A stretch of 64,000 bases of DNA from Cryobacterium sp. CG_9.6 (GCF_029893365.1 NZ_JARXUZ010000002.1:1-64000); one strand, 5' to 3'; counted from the stretch's first letter, positions 7,994 through 17,777 are shown. Program-made: numbers and translations. Notes: a model not told the origin generated them from the sequence alone.

Positions 7994-9280
7994 ATGACAG
8001 TTGCAACTAGTGAACCGCCACAATTCACCATCGCGGTCCAGCCTCTACGAACCATCTTCGCCGGGGTTGATACCCACAAAGACACGCACTATGTCGCTAT
8101 CGTTGACGACCACGGACAACCGATCGCCGACCGGGAATTCCTCGCAGTCGGGAGCGGCTATCGCAAAATCATCGAGTTCCTCCACGCCTACGGCATCGTC
8201 GAAGCCGTTGGCGTCGAAGGAACCGGTTCCTACGGTGCGGAACTTGCCCGCGTTTTGGCGAATGCCGGAATGCGCGTGGTTGAGGTCACTCGCGCCAACC
8301 GTGCCGAGCGTCGGTTGCGCGGCAAATCCGATCCCCTCGACGCCCACCAAGCGGCGATGTCGGTTCTCGCTGGGCGAGGGTTATCAACCCCGAAACAACG
8401 CGATGGCGACGTCGAGTCGATGCGGGTCTTACTTGCGGAACGCTCCTCTGCCACCAAGGCGCGCACGGCCAGCATCAATCAGATCCATGCCCTGTTGGTG
8501 AGCGCACCCGAGGCCATCCGGCAAGATTTTCGCCGATACGACGGCAACAAACTCACGGTTGCGCTCGCGCGCACACGACCCACACCGGGCACCACTCCGG
8601 AGCTGATCCTACGGGCATCAGCGAAACGCCTCGCGCAACGCCATCAGGTCCTGACAGCGGATATTGCTCTTATCGACAGCCAACTTGGCCAACTCGCCAG
8701 CCGGCAGAATCCGGCTCTCATGGCCGCAAGCGGCGTGGGCCCGTTTGTTGCCGCACACCTGCTCGCCACTGCCGGCGACAACCCAGACCGCATCTCCACC
8801 AAGGCCCAGTTTGCTGCTCTGTGCGGCGTCGCACCTATTCCGGCATCTTCGGGAAAACGGCAACGTTTCCGTCTCTCGCGCGGTGGCGACCGGCAAGCCA
8901 ACGCTGCCCTGCACCGTATTGTCCTGCTCCGCAAACGCCACAAGGAACCTCGGACTATGGCCTACATCGCCCGACGCACCGCTGAAGGCCTTTCCGACCG
9001 CGACATCGTCCGCTGCCTCAAACGCCACGTCGCCAACGAAATATTTGCATTGCTCACCAAAAACCACGCTGTCCCTCTGCCCGGTGGACCACGGCTGCGG
9101 CAACGCCGCCAAACACTCGGCATCGTCCTCACTGACGCGGCCAAACAGCTCAACGTCCCCTACCAGCGCTTACGTCGACTCGAAATAGGACAACGCGCTG
9201 ACACCGACCTGGAAACCACCTTCAGCGCCTGGCTCGACGACCAATCCCGACAAGCGAAACCCACCCCAAAGGCCGCTTGA
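7994..9280 (+). CDS. IS110 family transposase (copy B)
   Basis: 428 residues, identical to copies at 4856-6142 and 49154-50440; see those motifs (FAGVDTHKD, GVEGTGSYG, ASSGKRQ). ATG 7994 is preceded by GGGAG; an alternative GTG lies at 7955. The stop TGA is followed by only about 19 bases before the element ends. No lesion seen. Confidence 0.93.
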   Translation: MTVATSEPPQFTIAVQPLRTIFAGVDTHKDTHYVAIVDDHGQPIADREFLAVGSGYRKIIEFLHAYGIVEAVGVEGTGSYGAELARVLANAGMRVVEVTRANRAERRLRGKSDPLDAHQAAMSVLAGRGLSTPKQRDGDVESMRVLLAERSSATKARTASINQIHALLVSAPEAIRQDFRRYDGNKLTVALARTRPTPGTTPELILRASAKRLAQRHQVLTADIALIDSQLGQLASRQNPALMAASGVGPFVAAHLLATAGDNPDRISTKAQFAALCGVAPIPASSGKRQRFRLSRGGDRQANAALHRIVLLRKRHKEPRTMAYIARRTAEGLSDRDIVRCLKRHVANEIFALLTKNHAVPLPGGPRLRQRRQTLGIVLTDAAKQLNVPYQRLRRLEIGQRADTDLETTFSAWLDDQSRQAKPTPKAA

Positions 9281-9468
9281 CATCAATAGGAGCATCCACT
9301 CAGGGGGACTTGACCTTGGTGGGCACGGCCAGACTCGTCAAAACATCCACGCATACACGCCTGCGCTTTCGGATTATGGGCCTGATGCGAGCACTCGGTC
9401 GCGAAGAAACGCGATCGGTGCTATCCCTGAAAGGGTACATACCCTTACGGCCGACTCAAGGAGCTCCC

Positions 9469-9771
9469 ATGACGGACTACGACGCCCGCGAACCCGAACT
9501 GCGTGACTGGAGCCGTCAGCTCACCCAGGCCGTGCTGATTCTTGACCTTCAGGTTGATCGCAATCTGCTGCTAGACCTCGCGGCGGAATCGAACGCTATT
9601 AGCCCCTCAGCGGGCCCCCTCACCACCTTCGTTGTCGGCTACGCGGCTGGACTCGCAGCAGCGACGGGCGAGAAAAACTCGACAGCGGCGGTGGAAGCCG
9701 CCGCTGCGGTGGCCCGCCAAATCTGCGTCAAATCGAAGGCCCGCACCGGCTGGGTTGACACGGCGCAGTAA
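9469..9771 (+). CDS. DUF6457 domain protein, copy 1
   Basis: 100 residues from ATG 9469 behind AAGGAG. It matches the small helical DUF6457 family found beside or fused to molybdopterin-guanine dinucleotide biosynthesis proteins; visible core is LDLQVDRNLLLDLAAES and TTFVVGYAAGLAAATG. A second gene at 12258-12560 encodes a protein about 85% identical by eye. It converges on a truncated FdhF-like gene with 25 bases between stops. A role in cofactor supply to that oxidoreductase is inferred from the repeated pairing. The upstream ~120 bases are also duplicated before copy 2. Confidence 0.8.
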   Translation: MTDYDAREPELRDWSRQLTQAVLILDLQVDRNLLLDLAAESNAISPSAGPLTTFVVGYAAGLAAATGEKNSTAAVEAAAAVARQICVKSKARTGWVDTAQ

Positions 9772-9796
9772 CGCTGGCGGTCCGGGTGGCCGGCGG

Positions 9797-10387
9797 TCAG
9801 CCCGGCAGTGCCGCCTCCGACGAGTGAGGCGCCACGCCTGCCTTCGCGTCAGGCGCACTGTCAGCATCCGCTGCCACCGGATCGAGCCGGACGAGCACCG
9901 CCTTCGACACTGGGGTATTGCTGCCCTCGGCGAGGTGGGTGAGCGGAACCAGCACGTTCGCCTCCGGATAGTAAGCCGCCGCACAGCCACGAGCGGTGGG
10001 GTAGGAAACCAACCGGAATTTTCGTAAGACCCGCGGAATGTTGTCGCCGAACACCCCGTGCACATCCACGAACTGGCCATCGACAAGGCCCAGCTCGGCG
10101 AGGTCGTCGGGATTCACAAAGACCACGTGGCGGCCGTTTTTGATGCCGCGATACCGGTCGTTGTGCCCGTAGATGGTGGTGTTGAACTGGTCGTGTGAGC
10201 GCAGTGTCTGCAAAATGAGGGTACCGGGCGGGCGTTCGACGCGTTCGAGACGGTTGACAGTGAGTATCGCCTTGCCGACGGGCGTGGGAAAGGTGCGCGA
10301 ATCCCGCGGGCCGTTAGGAAGCATGAATCCGCCGTCCTGACGGATCTTCTCGTTGTAGTTTTCGCACCCGTCGACCACATGAGAATC
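9797..10387 (-). pseudogene. FdhF/YdeP-like oxidoreductase, C-terminal remnant
   Basis: About 195 residues matching the C-terminal end of the full protein at 12586-14952 from SHVVDGCENYN onward, with scattered substitutions (for example NRLERVERPPGT versus NVLERVDRPQGT). The frame continues upstream to 10417 with unrelated residues, so the break is near 10387. The retained part is the C-terminal molybdopterin-dinucleotide-binding domain, which lacks the catalytic core. It is most simply the survivor of a diverged tandem duplication with DUF6457. Confidence 0.8.
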
Positions 10388-10472
10388 GCCCTCGCCATGC
10401 TCAGCCTCGGCGGGCATAAACCAGTGCTCCCCGGGCGGGTTTAACCCCGGTTACGTCAGGAGAGCCACAAAA

Positions 10473-10799
10473 TTACGACGTTCTGACCGCGCCCCACTCT
10501 GTCGCCGTGATGATCCCCGCACAGAAGAGGAAGACAATCACGATCAGCAGGGTGAGCGTCGCGAGGATACCGAGCTTGAGTCGCCTACGGCTCACGGCAA
10601 AGCGAATGACTACCATCGCCGCGTACAGCACCAACACGATAACGATTCCCGTCGTCGCGACCCCGGATGGGCTGAGCCACTGCATAGCGAAGAGCAGCGA
10701 ACCGCAGATGAGCGTGAGAGCGCCGCCCGCCACAAGCCAGATGGCGCCCGTCGAGGTCGTCAGCGATCGTTGCTCGAATACTCGCTGTGACTCTGACAT
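10473..10799 (-). CDS. small membrane protein, three predicted TM helices
   Basis: 108 residues from ATG 10799, chosen because GAGAGG lies nine bases upstream; ATG 10808 abuts that site. Three hydrophobic stretches are visible: AIWLVAGGALTLICGSLLFA, VATTGIVIVLVLYAAMVVI and LGILATLTLLIVIVFLFCAG, with a positively charged RFAVSRRRLK between the second and third. No family recognised. Divergent from the IPNS-like oxygenase, sharing a 170-base intergenic region. Confidence 0.65.
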   Translation of the reverse strand: MSESQRVFEQRSLTTSTGAIWLVAGGALTLICGSLLFAMQWLSPSGVATTGIVIVLVLYAAMVVIRFAVSRRRLKLGILATLTLLIVIVFLFCAGIITATEWGAVRTS

Positions 10800-10972
10800 T
10801 ATCGACATCCTCTCGTCTCGTCTTGCGCGTTATCCACGTTGCCACTCGCGAGAAGAAAACACCAGAGCCGAGAACGCATCTGCTCTCTCTGTGCCCGTTC
10901 CACACCCCTTTCATCCGGCGCTTTGTGTCGTCACAATTCGTTTATCCCGCAGCCCGGTGGCAAACTTGGATC

Positions 10973-11971
10973 ATGCCCTCACTTCCGATTCTGGATTTTT
11001 CCCAACTCGATGCCGGCGAAGCCGAAGCCGCGACATTCCGCGCCGAACTGCTGCGCGTCACACACGAGGTCGGCTTCTTCTATCTGACCGGACACGGCGT
11101 CGACCCCCAGCTCACGAAAAACCTCCTGGACATTTCCCGCGAGTTCTTCGACCTGCCCGCCGAGCAAAAACTCAAGCTGGAGAACATCCACAGCCCGCAG
11201 TTTCGTGGCTACACCCGCGTCGGCGGGGAGTTCACCGCCAACGCCGTCGACTGGCGCGAGCAGATTGACATCGGCGTCGACCGCGACCCGGTGCCCCGCG
11301 ACGACGGCACTCCCGACTATTGGCGCCTCGAGGGCCCGAACCTCTGGCCCGAATCCCTGCCCGAACTCGAGGTCGTCGCCCTGCGCTGGAACGAGGAACT
11401 CAGCCGCATCGCCCTGCGCCTGTTGCGCGCCTGGGCCCTCGCCCTCGGCAGCCCTGAGGACGTCTTCGACGCCGCCTTCGCCGAGAACCCGTTCCTGCTC
11501 ACCAAGATCGTGAGCTACCCCGGCCAGCCCGAGCGCAGCCAAGGCGTCGGCGAGCATCGCGACGGCGGCGTGCTCACTCTGCTGCTCATCGAGCCGGGCA
11601 AAGACGGCCTGCAGGTCGAGCATGATGGCGAGTGGATCGACGCTCCGCCACTTGACGGCACCTTCGTTGTGAACATCGGCGAAATGCTCGAACTGGCAAC
11701 GGATGGCTACCTCAAAGCCACCCTGCACCGGGTTTTCTCCCCCGAAGACGGATCCGACCGCATCTCGGTCCCATTCTTCTTCAACCCCTCACTCGACACC
11801 ATAATGCCCCGGCTGAAACTCGACGAGAAACTGTCCCAGAAAGCCCGCGGACTCTCCGCGGACCCGACCAACAGCCCCATCCTCGAGTCCACTTATGGTG
11901 ACAACGCCCTCCGGTACCGGCTGCGTGCCCACCCCAACGTGGCGGCCGCCCACCACGCTGACCTCCTGTAA
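10973..11971 (+). CDS. isopenicillin N synthase-like 2OG-Fe(II) oxygenase
   Basis: 332 residues from ATG 10973. The N-terminal DIOX_N-type domain includes VGFFYLTGHGVD and the FFDLPAEQKLKL segment. The core has H-x-D in GVGEHRDGGVLTLL (about 188-201), a distal histidine in KATLHRVFSPE and R-x-S in DRISVPFFFNP, giving the complete metal triad and cosubstrate site. Length and order fit the IPNS/flavanone-hydroxylase-like family. Actual substrate is unknown; it sits alone between two molybdo-oxidoreductase modules and is not in a biosynthetic cluster. Confidence 0.88.
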   Translation: MPSLPILDFSQLDAGEAEAATFRAELLRVTHEVGFFYLTGHGVDPQLTKNLLDISREFFDLPAEQKLKLENIHSPQFRGYTRVGGEFTANAVDWREQIDIGVDRDPVPRDDGTPDYWRLEGPNLWPESLPELEVVALRWNEELSRIALRLLRAWALALGSPEDVFDAAFAENPFLLTKIVSYPGQPERSQGVGEHRDGGVLTLLLIEPGKDGLQVEHDGEWIDAPPLDGTFVVNIGEMLELATDGYLKATLHRVFSPEDGSDRISVPFFFNPSLDTIMPRLKLDEKLSQKARGLSADPTNSPILESTYGDNALRYRLRAHPNVAAAHHADLL

Positions 11972-12257
11972 AGGCACGTTAACGACGGACTACCGCGCAC
12001 GATGGCGACCGCAGAGCCCACTCTGGCCCTCACGATCAAGGCTGTTTCGGTTGCCAGTTCACGCGAAACGCTTCGTACCACGCGGTCCCACTCATAAATA
12101 GGCGCGATGTCAGGGCATCGACTAGTTAGTACGTCGCCGCGCACACGCCTGCGCTTTCGGATCATGGGCCCGATGCGAGCACTCGGTAGCGAAGCAACAC
12201 GAACGGTGCTATGCCTTATAGACATATCTATCCTTACGGCCAACTCCCGGAGCTGCT
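11972..12257. other. intergenic region with duplicated DUF6457 leader
   Basis: From about 12140 the sequence repeats the DNA upstream of DUF6457 copy 1 (near 9350-9468), including CACGCCTGCGCTTTCGGAT and GATGCGAGCACTCGG. This shows that the duplicated module begins before the coding sequence, probably with its promoter. Confidence 0.6.
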
Positions 12258-12560
12258 ATGACGAACTATGACGACCATGAACCCGAATTGCGTGACTGGA
12301 GCCGCCAGCTCACCCAAGCCTTGCAGATTCTCGACCTCCAGGTTGATCGCAATCTACTGCTTGACCTCGCGGCGGAATCGAGTGCTGTCAGCCCGTCAGC
12401 AGGCCCCATCAGCACCTTCGTTGTCGGCTACGCGGCCGGACTCGCGGCGGCAACGGGCGAGAAAAACGCGACAGCGGCCGTGGAAACCGCAGCCGCGGTG
12501 GCCCGCCAAATCTGCGCCACGTCAACGCCCCGCACCGGCTGGGTGGATACAGCGCAGTAA
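12258..12560 (+). CDS. DUF6457 domain protein, copy 2
   Basis: 100 residues, about 85% identical to the product of 9469-9771, with the same core (LDLQVDRNLLLDLAAES, FVVGYAAGLAAATGEKN) and the same ending TGWVDTAQ. Converges on the complete FdhF/YdeP gene, with 25 bases between stops, exactly as in copy 1. The family is associated with molybdopterin-guanine dinucleotide metabolism; a chaperone or cofactor role for the neighbour is inferred. Confidence 0.8.
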   Translation: MTNYDDHEPELRDWSRQLTQALQILDLQVDRNLLLDLAAESSAVSPSAGPISTFVVGYAAGLAAATGEKNATAAVETAAAVARQICATSTPRTGWVDTAQ

Positions 12561-12585
12561 CGCTCGCGGGCCGGGTGGCCAGCGG

Positions 12586-14952
12586 TCAGCCCGGCAGTGC
12601 CGCCCCCGACCGCTCAGGCACCGCGCTTGCCTTCGTGCCTGGATCGTTGTTGGTATCCGCGGCCACTGGATCGAGCCGTACGATCACCGACTTCGACACC
12701 GGGGTATTGCTGCCCTCGGCGAGGTGGGTGAGCGGAACCAGAACGTTCGCCTCCGGATAGTAGGCCGCCGCGCACCCGCGAGCGGTGGGGTAAGAGACCA
12801 ACCTGAATTTGCGCAACACACGCGGGACATTGTCACTGAACACCCCGTGCACATCTACGAACTGGCCATCGACAAGGCCCAGCTCGGCGAGGTCGTCGGG
12901 ATTCACAAAGACCACGTGGCGGCCGTTTTTGATGCCGCGATACCGGTCGTTGTGCCCGTAGATGGTGGTGTTGAACTGGTCGTGTGAGCGCAGTGTCTGC
13001 AAAATGAGAGTGCCCTGCGGGCGATCGACGCGCTCGAGAACGTTGACAGTGAGTATCGCCTTGCCGACGGGCGTGGGAAAAGTGCGCGAATCCCGCGGGC
13101 CGTTAGGAAGCATGAATCCGCCTTCCTGACGGATCTTCTGGTTGTAGTTCTCGCACCCGTCGACCACGTGAGAGATGTGGTCGCGAATGAGGTCATAGTT
13201 CTGCTCGAAACCGGCCCAATTAATCTTCACTGTGTCACCGAGAACAACTCGCGCCAGCCGAGAAACTATCGCCACCTCCGAAAGGAGGTCGGGTGCCACC
13301 GGATCGACCTTCCCCCACGACGGATGCACGGCACAGACCGTGTCCTCGACCGACACGAACTGCGGCCCCGACGCCTGCATATCGATCTCGGTGCGACCCA
13401 TCGTAGGCAGGATGAGTGCCTCAGCACCGGTGACCACATGAGACCGGTTCAGTTTCGTAGATACCTGCACAGTCATCTCAGCGCCCCGCATGGCAGCTTC
13501 GGCCGCGTTCGTGTCACTGATTGCCGCGACCAGGTTCCCACCGAGCGCCATGAAAACCTTGATCTCACCGTCCCGCAGCCTGTTAATGGTCTCAACGGCA
13601 TCCGCCCCGTGTTCTCGGGGGGGATCAAACCCGAACTCTTGCTCGAGGGCGTTCATGAATGCCGGAGGCATTTGTTCCCAAATGCCCATGGTGCGATCAC
13701 CCTGCACATTACTGTGACCGCGAATCGGGCAGGCACCCGCACCGGGTTTGCCGATGTTCCCCCGCAACAAGAGCAAATTAATAATCTCTTTGATGGTCGA
13801 GACGGCCTTCTTCTGCTGGGTCAGACCCATGGCCCAGGTCACAATCACGCGATCGGCCTTAATGTAACGTGCGGCCAATTCATCAATCTCGTGCGCCTCA
13901 AGTCCTGTCGCCTCAAGCACGGCCTGCTCATCGAGCAGGTGCAGATGCTTGGTGAGGTCTTCTAGGCCCGAGCAGTGCGTCGCCAAAAACTCGTGGTCTA
14001 GCACTGTTCCGGGATGCTTCGCCTCGGCGGCCAGCACCCGTTTGGAGACCGCCTGGAGCAGAGCCATATCGCCGCCCAGCCGGATCTGGACGTGCTGGTT
14101 TGCGATGGGGGTGCCGCGCCCGATGATTCCCTTGACTCGCTGCGGGTTCTTGTAGCGGTGCAGCCCGGCCTCCGGCAGCGGATTGACGGCGACGATCTCC
14201 GCACCGGCATCCTTCGCCTCTTCCAAGGCTGTCAGCATCCGCGGATGGTTTGTTCCCGGATTCTGGCCCATGATGATGATGAGATCGGCTTGGGCGAAGT
14301 CGTCGTAGCTGATCGTGGCTTTGCCGATGCCCAACGTCTGCCCCATGGCCCATCCGGTTGACTCATGGCACATGTTGGAACAGTCAGGCAGGTTGTTCGT
14401 GCCGAAAGCACGCACAAAAAGCTGGTATGCGAAAGCGGCCTCATTCGAGGCGCGGCCACTCGTATAGAAAGCAGCCTCGTCCGGGGACGCGAGCGCATTC
14501 AGCTTCGTAGCCAGCACCGAAAACGCATCGTTCCAGCTGATCGGTCGGTAATGGTTCTCACCGGCGCGCTTATAGACCGGCTCGGTCAGACGACCCTGCA
14601 TTCCCAGCCAATATTCCGACTTCTCCAGCAAATCATCGAGGGAATACTCGGCCCAGAAGTCCGAGTCGATGGTGACCGGTGTTGCCTCCCACGTGACGGC
14701 TTTCGCACCGTTCTCGCAGAATTCGAAGGTCTTCCGGTGAGTGGGGTCTGGCCACGCGCAACTCGGGCAGTCAAAGCCGTCTTTCTGATTGAGGGCGAGC
14801 ATCGTCTTACCGGTCCGGATCACACCCATCTGCTCCAGCGCCGGCTTCATGGAGTGGTACACGCCGGGCACACCCGCGGCCCAGTCTTTCGGTTTTGTCA
14901 CTTCAAGGTCGGTCTCGTCCGGTTCTACCGCCGAGGGATGCTCGCGAGTCAT
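12586..14952 (-). CDS. FdhF/YdeP family molybdopterin oxidoreductase
   Basis: 788 residues from ATG 14952. N-terminal cysteines lie in GFDCPSCAWPDP (about 59-70); the molybdopterin core follows with SGRASNEAAFAYQL, NLPDCSNMCHESTG, IIMGQNPGTNHPRM and the C-terminal dinucleotide-binding domain (LILQTLRSHDQFNTTIYGHN). This is the YdeP/FdhF-like group of formate-dehydrogenase-related proteins; their true substrates are mostly unproven and some contribute to acid or oxidative stress resistance. The N-terminal 2.1 kb recur without visible change, inverted, at 61890-64000. Cytoplasmic: no Tat signal is seen. Confidence 0.9.
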   Translation of the reverse strand: MTREHPSAVEPDETDLEVTKPKDWAAGVPGVYHSMKPALEQMGVIRTGKTMLALNQKDGFDCPSCAWPDPTHRKTFEFCENGAKAVTWEATPVTIDSDFWAEYSLDDLLEKSEYWLGMQGRLTEPVYKRAGENHYRPISWNDAFSVLATKLNALASPDEAAFYTSGRASNEAAFAYQLFVRAFGTNNLPDCSNMCHESTGWAMGQTLGIGKATISYDDFAQADLIIIMGQNPGTNHPRMLTALEEAKDAGAEIVAVNPLPEAGLHRYKNPQRVKGIIGRGTPIANQHVQIRLGGDMALLQAVSKRVLAAEAKHPGTVLDHEFLATHCSGLEDLTKHLHLLDEQAVLEATGLEAHEIDELAARYIKADRVIVTWAMGLTQQKKAVSTIKEIINLLLLRGNIGKPGAGACPIRGHSNVQGDRTMGIWEQMPPAFMNALEQEFGFDPPREHGADAVETINRLRDGEIKVFMALGGNLVAAISDTNAAEAAMRGAEMTVQVSTKLNRSHVVTGAEALILPTMGRTEIDMQASGPQFVSVEDTVCAVHPSWGKVDPVAPDLLSEVAIVSRLARVVLGDTVKINWAGFEQNYDLIRDHISHVVDGCENYNQKIRQEGGFMLPNGPRDSRTFPTPVGKAILTVNVLERVDRPQGTLILQTLRSHDQFNTTIYGHNDRYRGIKNGRHVVFVNPDDLAELGLVDGQFVDVHGVFSDNVPRVLRKFRLVSYPTARGCAAAYYPEANVLVPLTHLAEGSNTPVSKSVIVRLDPVAADTNNDPGTKASAVPERSGAALPG

Positions 14953-15710
14953 GGGCCTACCCTTTCCACACCCCAACTTGAGATGTCTCCTCCAGACCTA
15001 ACAGGCTTAGCGAGTCGTTGCAAGGCCTAAACCCGTATTGGAAGAGAAGAATCCCCACGCCGCGTAGACGTAACGCCACAGGGTGCCCTCCGAGCTCAGA
15101 TGAAACCGAAAGTCCGTGATGCCCTCCGTTTCATGTTTCTTGGGCTCGAAACTGGGAACTCCGCCGCTTCGCCTTGGCGAACCCTGAGTTGCCTATATGT
15201 CGTGTACTTAACCGGCCGTGCCTACCCGTTCCGTCGTACTCAGCACTGAGATGAGGCGAATTTATTGAACAGCGCACCGTGTTAAAACAAGGACTTCCTG
15301 AACAGTACGACCGGCATGAACGCACCACGCCGGAAAATCACCATCCATGACGGGCAGTTGAAGACCCCGCCGATGTTGAGACAGTCACCTTCAACTGGCT
15401 CGACTGATGCAATGATCGACGGTTGTACAGCTCTCTCCGTAACGTGCACCCGAAAAATACAAGTACAGCTATTACGGTGATGTAAACGGCCCGTGAAAAT
15501 ATGAAGGTCACGTCCCGCGTAATGGTGGGAAATTGGCGCCATTCATCGTCGCGATTGGCCGGTTGATCCGGTGCGATATTTCGCGTCAAAGGAACCATTA
15601 TTGAGATTCTCTGCCGCGTCGAGCGTTACGTTTCGCGCTCGTTCTTTAGTAACCTGGTATTTCGTTACCTTGTGGTGGGGGAGGCGGATAGTCAGCGACA
15701 GGGGGATGCG
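14953..15710. other. gene-free region holding duplication boundary and repeats
   Basis: No supported gene in about 760 bases. It contains the end of the inverted FdhF duplication (identity with 61890 onward stops near 15028), the word GGTCACGTCCCGC at 15506-15518 and the diverged dispersed repeat at 15585-15609. Small frames on the minus strand look like chance openings. Confidence 0.5.
15585..15609 (+). repeat. diverged copy of the 30-bp dispersed repeat
   Basis: GTCAAAGGAACCATTATTGA plus GATTC; differs at about four positions from 3286-3310 and 25907-25931. It lies about 100 bases before the GGDEF gene. Confidence 0.5.
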
Positions 15711-17777
15711 ATGCTTGCGGAAGCGCGTGAAACGTCCAGCGCGACAGTATCTCTGGTCTTGCGGGTCGTTCTTGAGCACGGTGGCGTCCGAGCGGTCGCT
15801 GACGTACTCGCGGCGGCAGGGATTACTCAGTCGGTTGAAGAGCTGGAGAAATCCTCCACGTGGATCAGCTATGACACCCGCATCCGGCTTTTTGAGGCTG
15901 TGACGGATGTGTTTGGGCCGGGGACAATGTTTAGAATTGGCCAATCGGCGGCTGCGGATAGGTTCCATCCGGCCATTGCGCAACTTCTGAGTGCTTTCGC
16001 GTCACCCCGCGCGGTGTATTACCAGCTTCCGAGGATGGTGCCGAAATTCAGTACGACGTCGTCCCTCGCGCTCGTCGCTCTCGGCCCCACGAATGCAACG
16101 CTTCGCTTTCATCTCCACGACGGGTACGCTCCGTCCCGGCTTGATTGCGAGTATGCACAAGGCCTGTTCTCTGCCGTACCACGTATTTTCGGGCTGGAAT
16201 CAGCGCATGTCGTTCATGACGAGTGCCAGTCGGATGGAAATCGCGCCTGTGTGTACCGTCTGACGTGGTCCCGGCGATTGCCCGTGTGGTCGTGGCGCAG
16301 CAGTAGGCGCGCGGCCGATCGCGGATTCGCGGCGTTGCGTGAACAGGTCCAGCAGATACAGCTGGCTGAGGCGGACCTTGTCGGCAGCGACGACATCAGC
16401 GAGGTGCTCTCCCGGATCGTGGGCCGCGCTGCTGCAGCTGTCCTCGCTCCGTCTCACCTCTTTGTCGTCAAGCCGACTCACGGCGAGGCGCCGCTCATGC
16501 ACTTTTTAGGTCTCGACGCTGATCGCGCCGCGGAACTCGCGACGCGGTTGATTGAGGGCGACAGTCTCGGTAGTTCCGCTGTTGTCGTTGACGTGGCCTC
16601 GACTCGCCAGGTTCACGGGTACCTCGCCGCCCTGTATCCGCGGGGTCAGCGTCCCATGGACGCGGACCGGGCGCTGCTCAAGGCCTACGCCAGCCACGCG
16701 GCAGCAGCCCTTGACCTCTTTACGGCGCTTGAAGACAGTCGCCGGGAAGAAAGCCGCTCCACAGCGCTGCTCGCGCTGGCTCATGAACTGGCCACTAGCT
16801 GCAGCACGACCGGCGTTACGGGCATCATTGCGGCTGCCTTTCCGACTATCGTCGAGTGCGATGCTGCGGCGGTCCTGCTCTGGAACGCTAGCCTCGCGAA
16901 TCTCCAAGCAGTCGCCTGCGATGGATTTGAGCCAGATGAGTGTCAGATGCTGCTTGCCACGCCAATTTCGGCTGCGACGATTCTCGAACTGATCGAACTT
17001 CTGATTGACCACGAACCTGTCCTCATCAGGGCGGGCGAGGCCAGACCTGTCCTTGTACAGTCGTTCGGCGCCATTGAGGCCTCGAATGTTGTCGTGGTCC
17101 CGTTGCTTGATGGCGATGTCTTGATGGGGATCGTAGTTGCCCTCTGGCGGGGAGAGCTCACTCCAGAGGTGCATCGGGTGGCGTTGACGCGGATCGCCGG
17201 GGTGAGCAGCCAGGGCGCAACGGCTTTGCAAAACACCAGATTGCTCGCAACTGTGCGGCATCAGTCTCTGCACGACTCCCTGACAGGTTTACCCAACCGA
17301 GTTTTGTTCGCCGAGCGGTTAGATCAGGCGCTTGGCGAGAACTGGGCCAGTGCTGGCACGGGAACAGCGGTGATGTTCTGCGACCTCGACAACTTTAAGA
17401 AGGTCAACGACGACCTCGGGCACGGCGCTGGGGACGAACTGCTCCGCCAAGTCGCCGCGCGCCTTCGTTCTCTGGTTCGCTCAGGGGACACTATCGGCCG
17501 CCTTGGCGGCGACGAATTCGTTGTGCTTGCCACCGACGTGCCAGACCAGTCGACGGCGCTTGAAATGGCTGGGCGCATCGTCGACAGCCTCAATGTGCCT
17601 TTTCATCTCGCCGGCCAGGACCTGCGTATCTCCACGAGCGTGGGCGTGGCTATCTACACGGGTGAGGGCGGGCGCGGTGAACAACTTCTTGACGCGGCCG
17701 ATACGGCGATGTACGAGGCGAAGCGGACAGGTCGCAACCAGATCGTCGTCTCCGGTGAGACGGCATCCGCTTTGTAA
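15711..17777 (+). CDS. GGDEF diguanylate cyclase with V4R-like and GAF-like sensor regions
   Basis: 688 residues from ATG 15711, which has GGGGGA six bases upstream. Residues about 1-190 end in HDECQSDGNRACVYRLTW, resembling a V4R/heme-NO-binding-associated sensor. About 190-540 look like two GAF-type domains. The GGDEF domain follows: FCDLDNFKKVNDDLGH with metal-binding Asp, then RSGDTIGRLGGDEFVVLA, so both the active site and the RxxD inhibitory I-site are intact. It should make cyclic-di-GMP with product feedback. An in-frame TAA at 17775 separates it from a recognisable EAL start; see the next feature. Confidence 0.85.
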   Translation: MLAEARETSSATVSLVLRVVLEHGGVRAVADVLAAAGITQSVEELEKSSTWISYDTRIRLFEAVTDVFGPGTMFRIGQSAAADRFHPAIAQLLSAFASPRAVYYQLPRMVPKFSTTSSLALVALGPTNATLRFHLHDGYAPSRLDCEYAQGLFSAVPRIFGLESAHVVHDECQSDGNRACVYRLTWSRRLPVWSWRSSRRAADRGFAALREQVQQIQLAEADLVGSDDISEVLSRIVGRAAAAVLAPSHLFVVKPTHGEAPLMHFLGLDADRAAELATRLIEGDSLGSSAVVVDVASTRQVHGYLAALYPRGQRPMDADRALLKAYASHAAAALDLFTALEDSRREESRSTALLALAHELATSCSTTGVTGIIAAAFPTIVECDAAAVLLWNASLANLQAVACDGFEPDECQMLLATPISAATILELIELLIDHEPVLIRAGEARPVLVQSFGAIEASNVVVVPLLDGDVLMGIVVALWRGELTPEVHRVALTRIAGVSSQGATALQNTRLLATVRHQSLHDSLTGLPNRVLFAERLDQALGENWASAGTGTAVMFCDLDNFKKVNDDLGHGAGDELLRQVAARLRSLVRSGDTIGRLGGDEFVVLATDVPDQSTALEMAGRIVDSLNVPFHLAGQDLRISTSVGVAIYTGEGGRGEQLLDAADTAMYEAKRTGRNQIVVSGETASAL

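Larger units (their letters stand above)
7761..9299 (+). mobile_element. IS110-family insertion sequence, copy B
   Basis: Same 1539-base element as copy A, opposite strand. It is bounded left by the IS256 end and right by TCAGGGGGACTTGACC. Copy C has almost the same right flank (TCAGGGGGACGTGACC), so B and C share both sides for a short distance and may derive from one another by a larger duplication. Confidence 0.88.

Noticed and set aside
4837..9299. A composite transposon carrying IS256 as cargo
   Set aside because: IS110 elements do not normally move as classical composite transposons and no target duplication is visible.
10979..11728. Open frame of about 250 codons antisense to the IPNS-like oxygenase
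   Set aside because: It is an antisense frame caused by high GC third positions; the sense strand has a complete set of catalytic motifs.
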